From positions 1 through 7,246 of the forward strand of contig JAEXBL010000194.1 of the NCBI GenBank assembly GCA_023394015.1: DNA of 7,246 bases. Direction: 5' to 3'. Shown here in pieces: positions 1 to 6,722 of this stretch. Source of the DNA: Pseudomonadota bacterium (GTDB taxonomy: Bacteria > Pseudomonadota > Gammaproteobacteria > Burkholderiales > Burkholderiaceae_C). The translations under genes and the position numbers were made by a program. Below the pieces are notes generated by a model, which saw nothing but the letters and a program-made list of their open reading frames with translations, did no database searches and was not told the origin of the DNA. The stretch's first letter is position 1. Every line of letters starts with the position of its first letter.

Positions 1-2436
1 GTTCAGTGCCGGCGCCACGCCCTGCACTGGCTTGGTGCCGTAGTTCAGCGCGGCCACGACCTGGCCCTGCGCGTCGTACACGATCACGGCGTCGCCCTTG
101 CCCAGGCCCTTGCCCGCCACCTGCAGCACGTGGTCGCACGAGGCCAGGCCCCAGGCCATGCACAGCGCGTCGGCCGGCTGGTCGGACACCACCACCAGCG
201 TCTGGCCCGCTGCCAGCCGGGTGCCGGCCGGGAAGGGCTTGCCCTTGGCGAAATCCTCCGAATCGTCGGTCCAGCGCCAGCCGCCCAGGTCGATGGGCGC
301 CTGGCCGAAGTTGTACAGCTCGAAGAAGTCGCCGCCCGTGGCGTTGGAGTTCACCTCGGTGATCAGCAGCGCGTGGCTGGCCGGCACCGGCGCCGCGCCG
401 GTGGTAAAGCCCAGGGCCGCGCCGGCCCAGGCGTTGCCGGCCTGGTCCAGCACCGGCGTGCCCTCCACGGCCAGGGTGTAGGCCGTCTCGGGCTTCAGGG
501 CCGCGGCGGGCGTGAGCGTGACCACGCTGCCATTGAACGTCGCCCGGGTTTCCAGCACGGCCGTGCCCTGGCGCAGCTCGAAGCGGCCGGGGCCGGCGCG
601 CACCGCCGCGTTGAACGTCAGCACCATGGGCTGGCCCAGGCCCACCCCGGTGGCGCCAGCGGCGGGCTGGCTCGACTGCAGCACGGGCGGCGCGGTGTCG
701 GCCGCCACGGGCTGGCCGAGGGTCACCCAGTGGCCGACGAAGCGTTGCTCGGCCGCCGGCAAGTCCTTGGACGCGCGGGTCTGGCCCGGCCACACGGTGT
801 CGCCGTTGTCCTGCAGCAGTTGCACGCGCGTGCCCGGCGCGGTACCGGCGGGGCTGACCAGTGCCTCGAAGCTGCCCTGCGTGGCCGCCAGCAGGGCGTC
901 GAGGACGTTATCCAGCCGGGTGGCCGTGGCGCTGGCGCCATCCCACACGTAGAGCGCGAAGTGGCTGCTGTGGGCCGCCGTCGCCGAGGGGCCGGCCGGC
1001 CCGGCGATGATGAGAAAGCGCCCATCGCCCGCCCGCTCGATGGAGCGGATGCCGCGCCCGCCCAGGTCCAGCGCGATCGGCGCGCCGAACACGGGCGCCG
1101 CCGCGCCGCCGACGACCGCCTGCGGGTTGGTCAGTGGCACCAGCAGCGCATGGGTGCGCGCCGTCGCGCTGGCCTGCGGCGCGCGAAAGCCCAGCAGCAG
1201 GTGCCCGCTGGCGTTGGCGGCCAGGCCCTCGATGGAAAAGCCGTCCGGCGCCTCGGGCACCACGCCGGGGGCCGACGAGGCCGCCAGGCCAAAGTGGTTT
1301 GCGCCCAGGCCATGCGCGTTGTCCCGGTCCCAGTTGACCAAGGCCAGCTCCAGCCCGGCATGCTGGCCCCCCAGCGTGAAGGCGGCGGCCGCGCCGGTGC
1401 CGCTGACGCTGACGGCGAACAGGCGCTCGCGGCTGTCGGCCTCGGCGCCGCCCTTCTTGTTGCCGTGCGAGCCGATGAAGTACAGCGTGTCGCCGATGCG
1501 GGTGCTGCCCTCCAGGTCCAGCTCGCCGCCGGCCAGGCCCAGGGCGGCGTCGTAGCCCCATTCCTTCACCGCCGCGCCGCCCGCGCGCGGGTACACGCGC
1601 AGCACGCTGGCCTCGTCGTCGCCGACGATCATCCAGTCGGCGTCGAGCGCGATGGCGGTGGAAGCGTCGGAGCTGCCCGCGGCGGTGCCGGGGTTGGGGG
1701 TGAAGGTGGCCACGTCAGCCTCAGCAGGGCCCGCCGTGAGCCGGAGGTCGTCGATCGCCAGGCCGTGGTCGTTGCCGGAATCATTGCGCTCGACCCAGCG
1801 CAGCCACAGGGTTTGGCCTGCCGCCCAGCCCAGGCCGGCCAGGTCGCCCCCGACGTCCTGCACGCGCCCGGCGCCGTTGCCATCGACCGGCGCCGCCGAG
1901 CCCCCCATGACGGGGGACCGCCAGTTGAACGCGTCGCCCGCCGCCGTCCAGACCGGCACGGCGCCGAAGCTGTCGCCAAAACCGTATTCCAGCGCCATGG
2001 TGTGCGCGTCGGCGCTGCCGCCATTGCGCCACTGCTCGCCGTTGAAGCGAATCGTCAGGCTGTCGACCGTGCCGCCGGTGTCGTTGGTGGCGGCCAGCGC
2101 GATCCAGCCTTCCAGCTTGCCCGAGCCCACGCCACCCAAGGCACGCTCTTTCGAACCGTTGGCGCCAAAGCTGTAGAAAGCGCCGTTGTTGGCGCTGCCG
2201 GTGCCGCTGCGGTAGCTGTCGACTGCGTTCCCGTCGGTCTTGAACAGGTACCAGCCGGGCAGCGTCGCACCGTTTGTCCACGCGTTGGCATCGCCCGAAT
2301 CAGCCAACCCATCGAAACTCTGTGTGTAGCTGCCCTTGAACGCGAGGGGCGCGGCCATCGCGCCCGAGGCACCCAGGCTGACCGCCAGCGCTAGAAAAAC
2401 CGGCACTCGCCACGAACCAGAAAAAAACGAAAACAC
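1..2436 (-). CDS. Secreted DUF3616 / Ig-like / lamin-tail domain protein (C-terminus outside window)
   Basis: The frame is open from the left edge and gives 812 codons with no stop. Numbering from a GTG at 2436, residues 1-28 form a signal peptide: Arg10, a hydrophobic core (VFLALAVSLG), then AMA before APLAF. Residues 33-235 are a probable beta-sandwich ending in AIDDLRL. Residues 250-572 resemble DUF3616, with GSHG at 322, GGRGIRSIE at 459 and a later LLQDNGD. Residues 578-680 look like a bacterial Ig-like (Big_5/SbsA) domain, and 687-812 are a lamin-tail domain (LLITEVNSN, FFELYN at 704-709, DLGGW). Cys759 and Cys767 could form a disulfide. The protein is probably exported to the periplasm or outside the cell. 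Lamin-tail domains often accompany extracellular nucleases of the ExeM/NucH type, but any catalytic domain would lie beyond the edge, so the function is unknown. The start is uncertain: in-frame GTGs lie at 2445 and 2406, and ATGs at 2553 and 2577. The ATG at 2358 would remove the signal peptide. Confidence 0.82.
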   Translation of the reverse strand, partial: MFSFFSGSWRVPVFLALAVSLGASGAMAAPLAFKGSYTQSFDGLADSGDANAWTNGATLPGWYLFKTDGNAVDSYRSGTGSANNGAFYSFGANGSKERALGGVGSGKLEGWIALAATNDTGGTVDSLTIRFNGEQWRNGGSADAHTMALEYGFGDSFGAVPVWTAAGDAFNWRSPVMGGSAAPVDGNGAGRVQDVGGDLAGLGWAAGQTLWLRWVERNDSGNDHGLAIDDLRLTAGPAEADVATFTPNPGTAAGSSDASTAIALDADWMIVGDDEASVLRVYPRAGGAAVKEWGYDAALGLAGGELDLEGSTRIGDTLYFIGSHGNKKGGAEADSRERLFAVSVSGTGAAAAFTLGGQHAGLELALVNWDRDNAHGLGANHFGLAASSAPGVVPEAPDGFSIEGLAANASGHLLLGFRAPQASATARTHALLVPLTNPQAVVGGAAAPVFGAPIALDLGGRGIRSIERAGDGRFLIIAGPAGPSATAAHSSHFALYVWDGASATATRLDNVLDALLAATQGSFEALVSPAGTAPGTRVQLLQDNGDTVWPGQTRASKDLPAAEQRFVGHWVTLGQPVAADTAPPVLQSSQPAAGATGVGLGQPMVLTFNAAVRAGPGRFELRQGTAVLETRATFNGSVVTLTPAAALKPETAYTLAVEGTPVLDQAGNAWAGAALGFTTGAAPVPASHALLITEVNSNATGGDFFELYNFGQAPIDLGGWRWTDDSEDFAKGKPFPAGTRLAAGQTLVVVSDQPADALCMAWGLASCDHVLQVAGKGLGKGDAVIVYDAQGQVVAALNYGTKPVQGVAPALN

Positions 2437-2520
2437 GCCACCCACCGCGCGACGCGTGCAAGCCAACAAGGACTTAGCGCAACCTGAAAAACCGCGCTCC
2501 CTCCTCCGGTCGCGCCACCC

Positions 2521-2551
2521 GGGGTTTTTCACACAGCGGCGTGAAAACCCC
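2521..2551. repeat. 11-bp inverted repeat (hairpin or operator)
   Basis: GGGGTTTTTCAC at 2521-2532 pairs with GTGAAAACCCC at 2541-2551. This gives 11 base pairs with one extra T bulged on the left arm and an 8-nt loop (ACAGCGGC). It sits between the divergent genes and is not followed by a T-run on either strand, so it does not look like an intrinsic terminator. It may be a regulator binding site, or a structure at the 5' end of the minus-strand transcript. No regulator can be named. Confidence 0.5.
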
Positions 2552-2668
2552 ATGACAGGCGTACTTTTGTTGCCCATGCAATACGCGGCGCCGCGCGGCG
2601 GTCGCCCTGCGGGCTGGCCACTGCGTTGAATAGCCTGCGCTACCATGCGCGCCACCTGCATCCCGCTG

Positions 2669-2674
2669 AAGGAG
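2669..2674 (+). promoter_or_regulatory. Ribosome binding site fixing the start of the substrate-binding protein
   Basis: AAGGAG lies 8 nt before the ATG at 2683. It favours that ATG over an in-frame TTG at 2626. The ATG also places the signal peptide directly at the N-terminus, with no odd extension. Confidence 0.8.
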
Positions 2675-2682
2675 CCCCGACG

Positions 2683-4173
2683 ATGATCAAGCGCCGCGAC
2701 TTTGCCCTCACCCTGCCCGCCCTGGCCACGCTCGCCCACCTGCCCGCGCTGGCGCAGTCGCGCCGCGACGCCGTGGTGCTGGGCATGACGCTGGAGCCGC
2801 CGGGGCTGGACCCGACGGCCGGCGCGGCCTCGGCCATCGCCGAGGTGGTGCACTACAACATCCTGGAGACGCTGACCAAGATCAACAGCGACGGCCGCGT
2901 GACGCCGCTGCTGGCCGAGCGCTGGGAGGTTTCGCCCGACCTGCGCACCTATACCTTCCACCTGAGGAAGGGCGTGAAGTTCAGCAACGGCGAGCCGTTC
3001 AACGCGCAGGCGGTCAAGTTCAGCTTCGAGCGCGCCGCCGGCGAAAAAAGCACCAACAAGGACAAGCGCAACTTCACCTCGATGGAAAGCGTGCGCGTGA
3101 TCGACGAGCACACCGTGGTCGTCATCAACCAGGAGCCCGACCCCGACTTCCTGTTCTACATGGGCCAGGCCACCGCCGTGATCGTCGAGCCCAAAAGCGC
3201 CGACGGCAACGCCACCCAGCCCGTGGGCACCGGCCCCTACGTGCTGGACAAATGGGCCAAGGGTTCGTCCGTCACCCTGCGGGCCTGGCCCGGCTACCGC
3301 AACCCGGACGCCATCAGGATCAAGCGCGCCACCTTCCGCTTCATCAGCGACCCGGCAGCGCAGGTGGCCGCCGTGCTGTCGGGCGACGTCGATGCCTTCG
3401 TGCGCGTCACGCCGCGTGGCGCGGCGCAGTTCAAGGCCAACCCGCGCCTGCAGACGCTGGTCAGCGGCTCGCGCGCCAAGACCGTGCTGGCGATTAACAA
3501 CGCGCGCAAGCCGCTGAACGACGTGCGCGTGCGCCGCGCCATCAGCATGGCGATCGACCGCAAGGCCGTGATCGCCGGCGCCGGCGACGGCTTCGGCGTA
3601 CCGATCGGCAGCCACTACGTGCCCGGCGCGCCCGGCTACGTCGATACCACCGGCGTCAACCCCTACGACGTCGAGAAGGCCAAAGCGCTGCTCAAGGAAG
3701 CGGGCGTCGCCACGCCGCTGGCGCTGAGCCTGGTGCTGCCGCCGCCGCCCTACGCGCGCCAGGGCGGCGAGGTGATCGTGGCGCAACTGGCCAAGATCGG
3801 CATCAGCGCCAAGGTGCAGAACGTGGAATGGGCGCAGTGGCTGGCCAACACCTACGGCGGGGCCAAGAACTACGACCTGACCATCGTCAGCCACGTCGAG
3901 CCGTTCGACCTGGACAACTTCACCAAGCCCGACTACTACTGGGGCTACGACAACCCGAAGTTCCAGGCGCTGTACGCCCGCATCAAGACCACCGCCAACG
4001 TGGACGAGCGCAACCAATTGCTGGGCGAGGCGCAGCAGGTGCTGGCGCAGGACGCGGTGCTGGCCTGGCTGTACCAGCCGCAGTGGGTCAGCGTGGCCAA
4101 GCGCGGCCTGCACGGACTGTGGCAGGACATGCCGATCTTCGTCAACGACCTGTCGGCGCTGTCCTGGAGCTGA
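2683..4173 (+). CDS. ABC transporter substrate-binding protein, family 5 (peptide/nickel type)
   Basis: This 496-residue protein is a periplasmic binding protein of the DppA/OppA class (SBP_bac_5), a family that captures peptides, opines, nickel chelates or related solutes for an ABC importer. Residues 1-25 are a signal peptide with KRRDF at 3-7, then a weakly hydrophobic stretch and PALA before QS. The RRxF pattern resembles a Tat signal. The family signature region is residues 78-117 (AERWEVSPD, TFHLRKGVKFSNGEPF). VGTGPYVL at 181-188 and VRRAISMAIDR at 283-293 are further hallmarks. The length is normal for the family. No permease or ATPase gene is present on either side, so the partner transporter must be elsewhere or beyond a neighbouring gene. 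A strong terminator follows. The ligand cannot be told from sequence; adjacency to an amidase hints at an amide or peptide-like substrate, but this is inference only. Confidence 0.93.
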   Translation: MIKRRDFALTLPALATLAHLPALAQSRRDAVVLGMTLEPPGLDPTAGAASAIAEVVHYNILETLTKINSDGRVTPLLAERWEVSPDLRTYTFHLRKGVKFSNGEPFNAQAVKFSFERAAGEKSTNKDKRNFTSMESVRVIDEHTVVVINQEPDPDFLFYMGQATAVIVEPKSADGNATQPVGTGPYVLDKWAKGSSVTLRAWPGYRNPDAIRIKRATFRFISDPAAQVAAVLSGDVDAFVRVTPRGAAQFKANPRLQTLVSGSRAKTVLAINNARKPLNDVRVRRAISMAIDRKAVIAGAGDGFGVPIGSHYVPGAPGYVDTTGVNPYDVEKAKALLKEAGVATPLALSLVLPPPPYARQGGEVIVAQLAKIGISAKVQNVEWAQWLANTYGGAKNYDLTIVSHVEPFDLDNFTKPDYYWGYDNPKFQALYARIKTTANVDERNQLLGEAQQVLAQDAVLAWLYQPQWVSVAKRGLHGLWQDMPIFVNDLSALSWS

Positions 4174-4194
4174 TTCAAAAACTATAAAAACAGG

Positions 4195-4238
4195 AGCTGC
4201 CAGCGCAGATACGATAGGCGCTGGCAGCTTTTTTGTTT
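4195..4238 (+). terminator. Strong intrinsic terminator, probably a dispersed family hairpin
   Basis: The arms AGCTGCCAGCGC (4195-4206) and GCGCTGGCAGCT (4218-4229) are a perfect 12-bp inverted repeat around an 11-nt loop. TTTTTTGTTT follows from 4229. The left side has an A-rich flank (AAAAAC, from 4186), so the element could also terminate minus-strand transcripts. It begins 21 nt after the binding-protein stop and ends just before the amidase ribosome binding site. Hairpins with an AGCTGC/GCGCT core and A/T flanks are, from memory, scattered between genes in Comamonadaceae, so this may be one copy of such a repeat. Confidence 0.88.
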
Positions 4239-4243
4239 GGAGG
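4239..4243 (+). promoter_or_regulatory. Ribosome binding site of the amidase gene
   Basis: GGAGG lies 4 nt before the ATG at 4248, directly after the terminator's T-run. It supports that ATG over an in-frame TTG at 4233 that lies inside the T-run. There is no room for a promoter between terminator and start. The amidase is therefore expressed by read-through, or from a promoter at or upstream of the hairpin; TATAAA at 4183-4188 is a weak candidate -10. Confidence 0.7.
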
Positions 4244-4247
4244 CCGG

Positions 4248-5675
4248 ATGTCGGACACCGCTTTGCACGAATTGGGCGCGCACGCGCTGCTGGCCGGCTA
4301 CCGGGCGGGCACCTTCTCGCCGGTTCAGGTCACCCAGGCCGTGCTGGCGCAGATCGAGCGCTGGGAGCCGCACCTCTTCGCCACGTACCTGCTGCGGCCC
4401 GAGCAGGCGCTGGCGCAGGCCCGCGCCTCCGAAGCGCGCTGGGCCAGGGGCGAGCCCTGCGGCGCGCTCGACGGCGTACCGATCACCATCAAGGAGAACA
4501 TCGCCACCGCGGGCGACCCGGTGCCGCTGGGCACCCAGGCCACGGCCCTGGTGCCGGCCGCGGCCGATGCGCCACCGGCCGCGCGCGTGCGCGAGGCCGG
4601 CGCCGTCATCCTCGCCAAGACCACCATGCCCGACTACGGCATGCTGTCCTCGGGCCTGTCCACCTTTCACGCCATCTCGCGCAACCCCTGGGACCTGGCG
4701 CGCACGCCCGGCGGCAGCAGCGCCGGCGCGGGTGCGGCGGCGGCGGCGGGCTACGGGCCGCTGCACCTGGGCACCGACATCGGCGGCTCGATCCGCCTGC
4801 CGGCCGCCTGGTGCGGCATCGTCGGTCTCAAGCCCAGCCTGGGCCGGGTGCCGATCGACCCGCCCTACATGGGCCGCGCCGCCGGCCCGATGACGCGCGA
4901 CGTGGCCGACGCCGCGTTGCTGATGCAGGTGCTGGCCCGCCCCGACGCGCGCGACAGCATGGCGCTGCCGCCGCAGGCCATCGACTGGTCGCAGGCCTGG
5001 CGCACCGACAAGCCGCTCAAGGGTGTGCGCATCGGCCTGCTGCTGACCGCCGGCTGCGGCCTGCCCGTCGAGCCGGCGATCCGCATGGCGGTGGAACACG
5101 CGGCCCATCTTTTCGAGGCGCAGGGCGCCGAGGTGGCGCCGATGCGTCCCTTCATGACGCCCGAGCTGCTGGCCGGGCTGGACCACTTCTGGCGCATGCG
5201 CTCGCTGCTCGACATCGACGCGCTGGCGCCCGAGGCACGCGAGCGCGTGCTGCCGGCCATCCGCACCTGGGCCGAGAGTGCGCGCGGCATGTCGGGCGCC
5301 GACGTGTTCCGCGCCTACGGCGCCACCCACGCCACGCGCGTCGCCACGCAGGCGGCCATGCAGCCGTTCGACTACGTGCTGTCGCCCGCATCGCCCAACG
5401 CCCCCGCGCCCTTCGACTGGCCCAGCCCCACCAACGCCCCGCTGCGCGGGCTGGAGCACATCGGCTTCACCGTGCCCTTCAACATGGGCGAGCAGCCGGC
5501 CATCTCGGTCAACTGCGGCTACATGGATTCGCCCGGCACGCCCGGTTCCGCGCTGCCCATCGGCCTGCAGATCGCCGGCCAGCGCTTCGACGACCTGGGC
5601 GTGCTGCAGATGGCGCGCGCCTTCGAGCAGTTGCGCGGGCCGCAGCGCGACTGGCCGCGGGCGCCCGCAACATGA
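4248..5675 (+). CDS. Amidase-signature family hydrolase
   Basis: This 475-residue cytoplasmic enzyme belongs to the amidase signature superfamily, which hydrolyses amide bonds with a Ser-cisSer-Lys triad. The triad is visible: Lys82 in GVPITIKENI, cis-Ser157 in GGSSAG, and nucleophile Ser181 in GTDIGGSIRLP. The 24-residue spacing between the two serines matches fatty acid amide hydrolase (217 and 241). The C-terminal half has the usual FNMGEQPAISVNCG, GLQIAGQRFDD and ARAFEQ segments. Length is typical, with no signal peptide. It could be annotated as GatA-like, but no gatB or gatC partner is beside it, so a free-standing amidase is likelier. The substrate is unknown. It follows the substrate-binding protein on the same strand but behind a terminator. 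The stop codon at 5673-5675 lies inside the first copy of a repeated 11-mer. Confidence 0.93.
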   Translation: MSDTALHELGAHALLAGYRAGTFSPVQVTQAVLAQIERWEPHLFATYLLRPEQALAQARASEARWARGEPCGALDGVPITIKENIATAGDPVPLGTQATALVPAAADAPPAARVREAGAVILAKTTMPDYGMLSSGLSTFHAISRNPWDLARTPGGSSAGAGAAAAAGYGPLHLGTDIGGSIRLPAAWCGIVGLKPSLGRVPIDPPYMGRAAGPMTRDVADAALLMQVLARPDARDSMALPPQAIDWSQAWRTDKPLKGVRIGLLLTAGCGLPVEPAIRMAVEHAAHLFEAQGAEVAPMRPFMTPELLAGLDHFWRMRSLLDIDALAPEARERVLPAIRTWAESARGMSGADVFRAYGATHATRVATQAAMQPFDYVLSPASPNAPAPFDWPSPTNAPLRGLEHIGFTVPFNMGEQPAISVNCGYMDSPGTPGSALPIGLQIAGQRFDDLGVLQMARAFEQLRGPQRDWPRAPAT

Positions 5676-5753
5676 CAAATGAGCTTGCCGCTGCACGGCT
5701 TCGATGACAAATGACAAAGCGCCGTGCGGGCTGAGCCTTTAGTCATTGGTCAT
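5672..5753. repeat. Three copies of an 11-mer forming a hairpin
   Basis: ATGACAAATGA occurs at 5672-5682 and again at 5704-5714. TCATTGGTCAT at 5743-5753 is its inverse with one mismatch. The second copy extends to 5719 and pairs with 5737-5753 to give about 15 of 16 base pairs, with one mismatch (5709/5748) and one bulged A (5741), around a 17-nt loop. The first copy could compete for the same right arm. A further inverted pair, GCACGGC (5693-5699) and GCCGTGC (5721-5727), overlaps it. No T-run follows, so a simple terminator is unlikely. The role is unknown; a regulator site or an RNA structure at the 3' end of the amidase message are possible. Confidence 0.55.
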
Positions 5754-5754
5754 G

Positions 5755-5816
5755 GCGACGCGACCGCCGCTCATCCAATCCGCGTCGCGACGAGGTCGTC
5801 ACGGCATTCGTAGAAT
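5755..5816 (+). promoter_or_regulatory. Promoter region of the PHP gene, with inverted repeats
   Basis: TAGAAT at 5811-5816 is a good -10 match and ends 7 nt before the GTG start, so transcription should begin at or next to the start codon. The -35 region is weak. Upstream lie an 8-bp inverted repeat, GCGACGCG (5755-5762) with CGCGTCGC (5781-5788), and a short palindrome GACGA-GG-TCGTC (5789-5800) that overlaps the expected -35. These may be operator sites, or chance in GC-rich DNA. Confidence 0.5.
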
Positions 5817-5823
5817 CGGTGGC

Positions 5824-6678
5824 GTGACTTTCCCCCTCAATCCCGACCTGCACTGCCACTCCACCACCTCCGATGGCACGCTGACGCCCGAGGAGTTGGC
5901 GGCGCGCGCGGCGCCCAATGGCGTCGATCTGTGGGCGCTGACCGACCACGACGAGGTGGGCGGCCAGGAGCGCGCGCTGGCGGCAGCGCGGGCGCACGGC
6001 ATCCGCTACCTGACCGGGGTCGAGGTGTCGGTGACCTTTGCCGACGCCACGGTGCACATCGTCGGCCTGGGCTTCGACCACACCGACCCGCGCCTGGCCG
6101 AAGGACTGGCCGACACGCGCGACGGGCGCGGGCCGCGCGCCATCGAGATGGGCGAACAACTGGCCAAGGCGGGCATCCCCGGCGCCTATGAAGGCGCGCT
6201 CAAGTACGTCGGCAACCCGCGCCTGATCTCGCGCACGCACTTCGCGCGCTTTCTGGTCGATTCGGGCGTGTGCCGCGACACGCCCGAGGTGTTTCGCAAG
6301 TTCCTCACCGAGGGCAAGCCGGGCTACGTGCCGCACCGCTGGGCCAATCTGGGCGACGCGGTGCGCTGGATCACGCAAAGCGGCGGCGTGGCGGTGATTG
6401 CCCACCCGGCGCGCTACAACTTCTCGCCCAACCTCGAGTACGCGCTGTTTTCCGAGTTCAAGCAGCACGGCGGCCAGGGCGTGGAAGTGGTCACCGGCAG
6501 CCACAGCGCCGCCGAGGCGCTGCGCTACGCCGACATGGCGCGCGAGTTCGGCCTGGCCGCCTCGCGCGGCAGCGATTTCCACAGCCCCGACGAGAGCCAC
6601 ATCGACCTCGGCAAGCTGGCGCCGCTGCCCGAAGGGCTGACGCCGGTGTGGTCGCTGCTGACCGAGCGCATCCACTGA
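5824..6678 (+). CDS. rnm: PHP-domain phosphoesterase: RNase AM / 3',5'-nucleoside bisphosphate phosphatase
   Basis: This 284-residue protein matches E. coli YciV (TrpH, RNase AM) over its full length. Members trim the 5' ends of rRNA precursors and hydrolyse 3',5'-bisphosphate nucleosides such as pAp to AMP, using a metal cluster in a PHP barrel. Metal-ligand motifs are all present: DLHCH at 8-12, Asp17, TDHD at 40-43, Glu67 in GVEVS, His139 in THFARFLV, AHPARYN at 193-199, and GSDFH at 249-253. IPGAYEGA and GKPGYVPHRW are further family hallmarks. The GTG at 5824 is chosen because the conserved region begins within eight residues and a -10 box sits directly before it. An ATG at 5752 would add 24 residues unlike the family and would put the -10 inside the gene. 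There is no good Shine-Dalgarno sequence, so the message is probably leaderless. yciO follows after 93 nt, as in the E. coli neighbourhood. Confidence 0.92.
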   Translation: MTFPLNPDLHCHSTTSDGTLTPEELAARAAPNGVDLWALTDHDEVGGQERALAAARAHGIRYLTGVEVSVTFADATVHIVGLGFDHTDPRLAEGLADTRDGRGPRAIEMGEQLAKAGIPGAYEGALKYVGNPRLISRTHFARFLVDSGVCRDTPEVFRKFLTEGKPGYVPHRWANLGDAVRWITQSGGVAVIAHPARYNFSPNLEYALFSEFKQHGGQGVEVVTGSHSAAEALRYADMAREFGLAASRGSDFHSPDESHIDLGKLAPLPEGLTPVWSLLTERIH

Positions 6679-6681
6679 GCG

Positions 6682-6695
6682 GGCCGGGTCCGGCC
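6682..6695 (+). terminator. Weak hairpin after the PHP gene
   Basis: GGCCGGGTCCGGCC is an inverted repeat that can form a 5-bp stem with a 4-nt loop, just after the stop codon. Only a short TT follows, so termination would be weak. It may be chance in GC-rich sequence. Confidence 0.25.
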
Positions 6696-6722
6696 TTGGC
6701 GTTCAGCCCACCAGCCTGCCAC

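Larger units (their letters stand above)
2437..2682. promoter_or_regulatory. Divergent intergenic region
   Basis: This spacer lies between the minus-strand secreted protein and the plus-strand binding protein, so it should hold promoters for both. It is less GC-rich than its surroundings near 2395-2580. For the plus gene, TACCAT at 2641-2646 is a possible -10 box, with no convincing -35. For the minus gene, TTGCAT (2581-2576) and TGTCAT (2557-2552), 18 nt apart, are a weak candidate. A purine run GGAGGAGGGAG on the minus strand (2507-2497) looks like a ribosome binding site, but no in-frame start follows at a suitable distance. A perfect 12-bp palindrome CGCGGCGCCGCG lies at 2584-2595, which is not surprising at this GC content. 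No gene is recognised here. Confidence 0.4.

Noticed and set aside
130..2394. A 754-codon open frame on the plus strand opposite the secreted-protein gene
   Set aside because: Its translation is almost all Gly, Ala, Arg, Val, His and Gln, with no recognisable domain. The minus strand in this region encodes clear domains and a signal peptide. Long antisense frames are expected in such GC-rich coding DNA.
2584..2595. Perfect 12-bp palindrome CGCGGCGCCGCG
   Set aside because: Made only of G and C in a very GC-rich genome; likely chance.
2336..2629. A 97-codon plus-strand open frame across the divergent spacer
   Set aside because: It overlaps the start of the secreted-protein gene, has no ribosome binding site or family resemblance, and its composition follows the local base content.
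2626..2682. Upstream TTG start for the substrate-binding protein
   Set aside because: It would bury the signal peptide behind 19 extra residues and place the AAGGAG ribosome binding site inside the gene.
4195..4234. Riboswitch or attenuator upstream of the amidase
   Set aside because: A single simple hairpin with a T-run and no aptamer-sized structure; a plain terminator or dispersed repeat explains it better.
4182..5717. A 511-codon open frame on the minus strand opposite the amidase
   Set aside because: Low-complexity composition with no motif; it covers the terminator and the complete amidase with its catalytic triad on the other strand. It is a codon-bias shadow.
5752..5823. Upstream ATG start for the PHP gene
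   Set aside because: It adds an Arg-rich stretch unlike the family and puts the TAGAAT box inside the coding region; the GTG at 5824 fits orthologue starts.
5743..6675. A 310-codon open frame on the minus strand opposite the PHP gene
   Set aside because: No recognisable motif, while the plus strand carries every PHP metal-binding motif.
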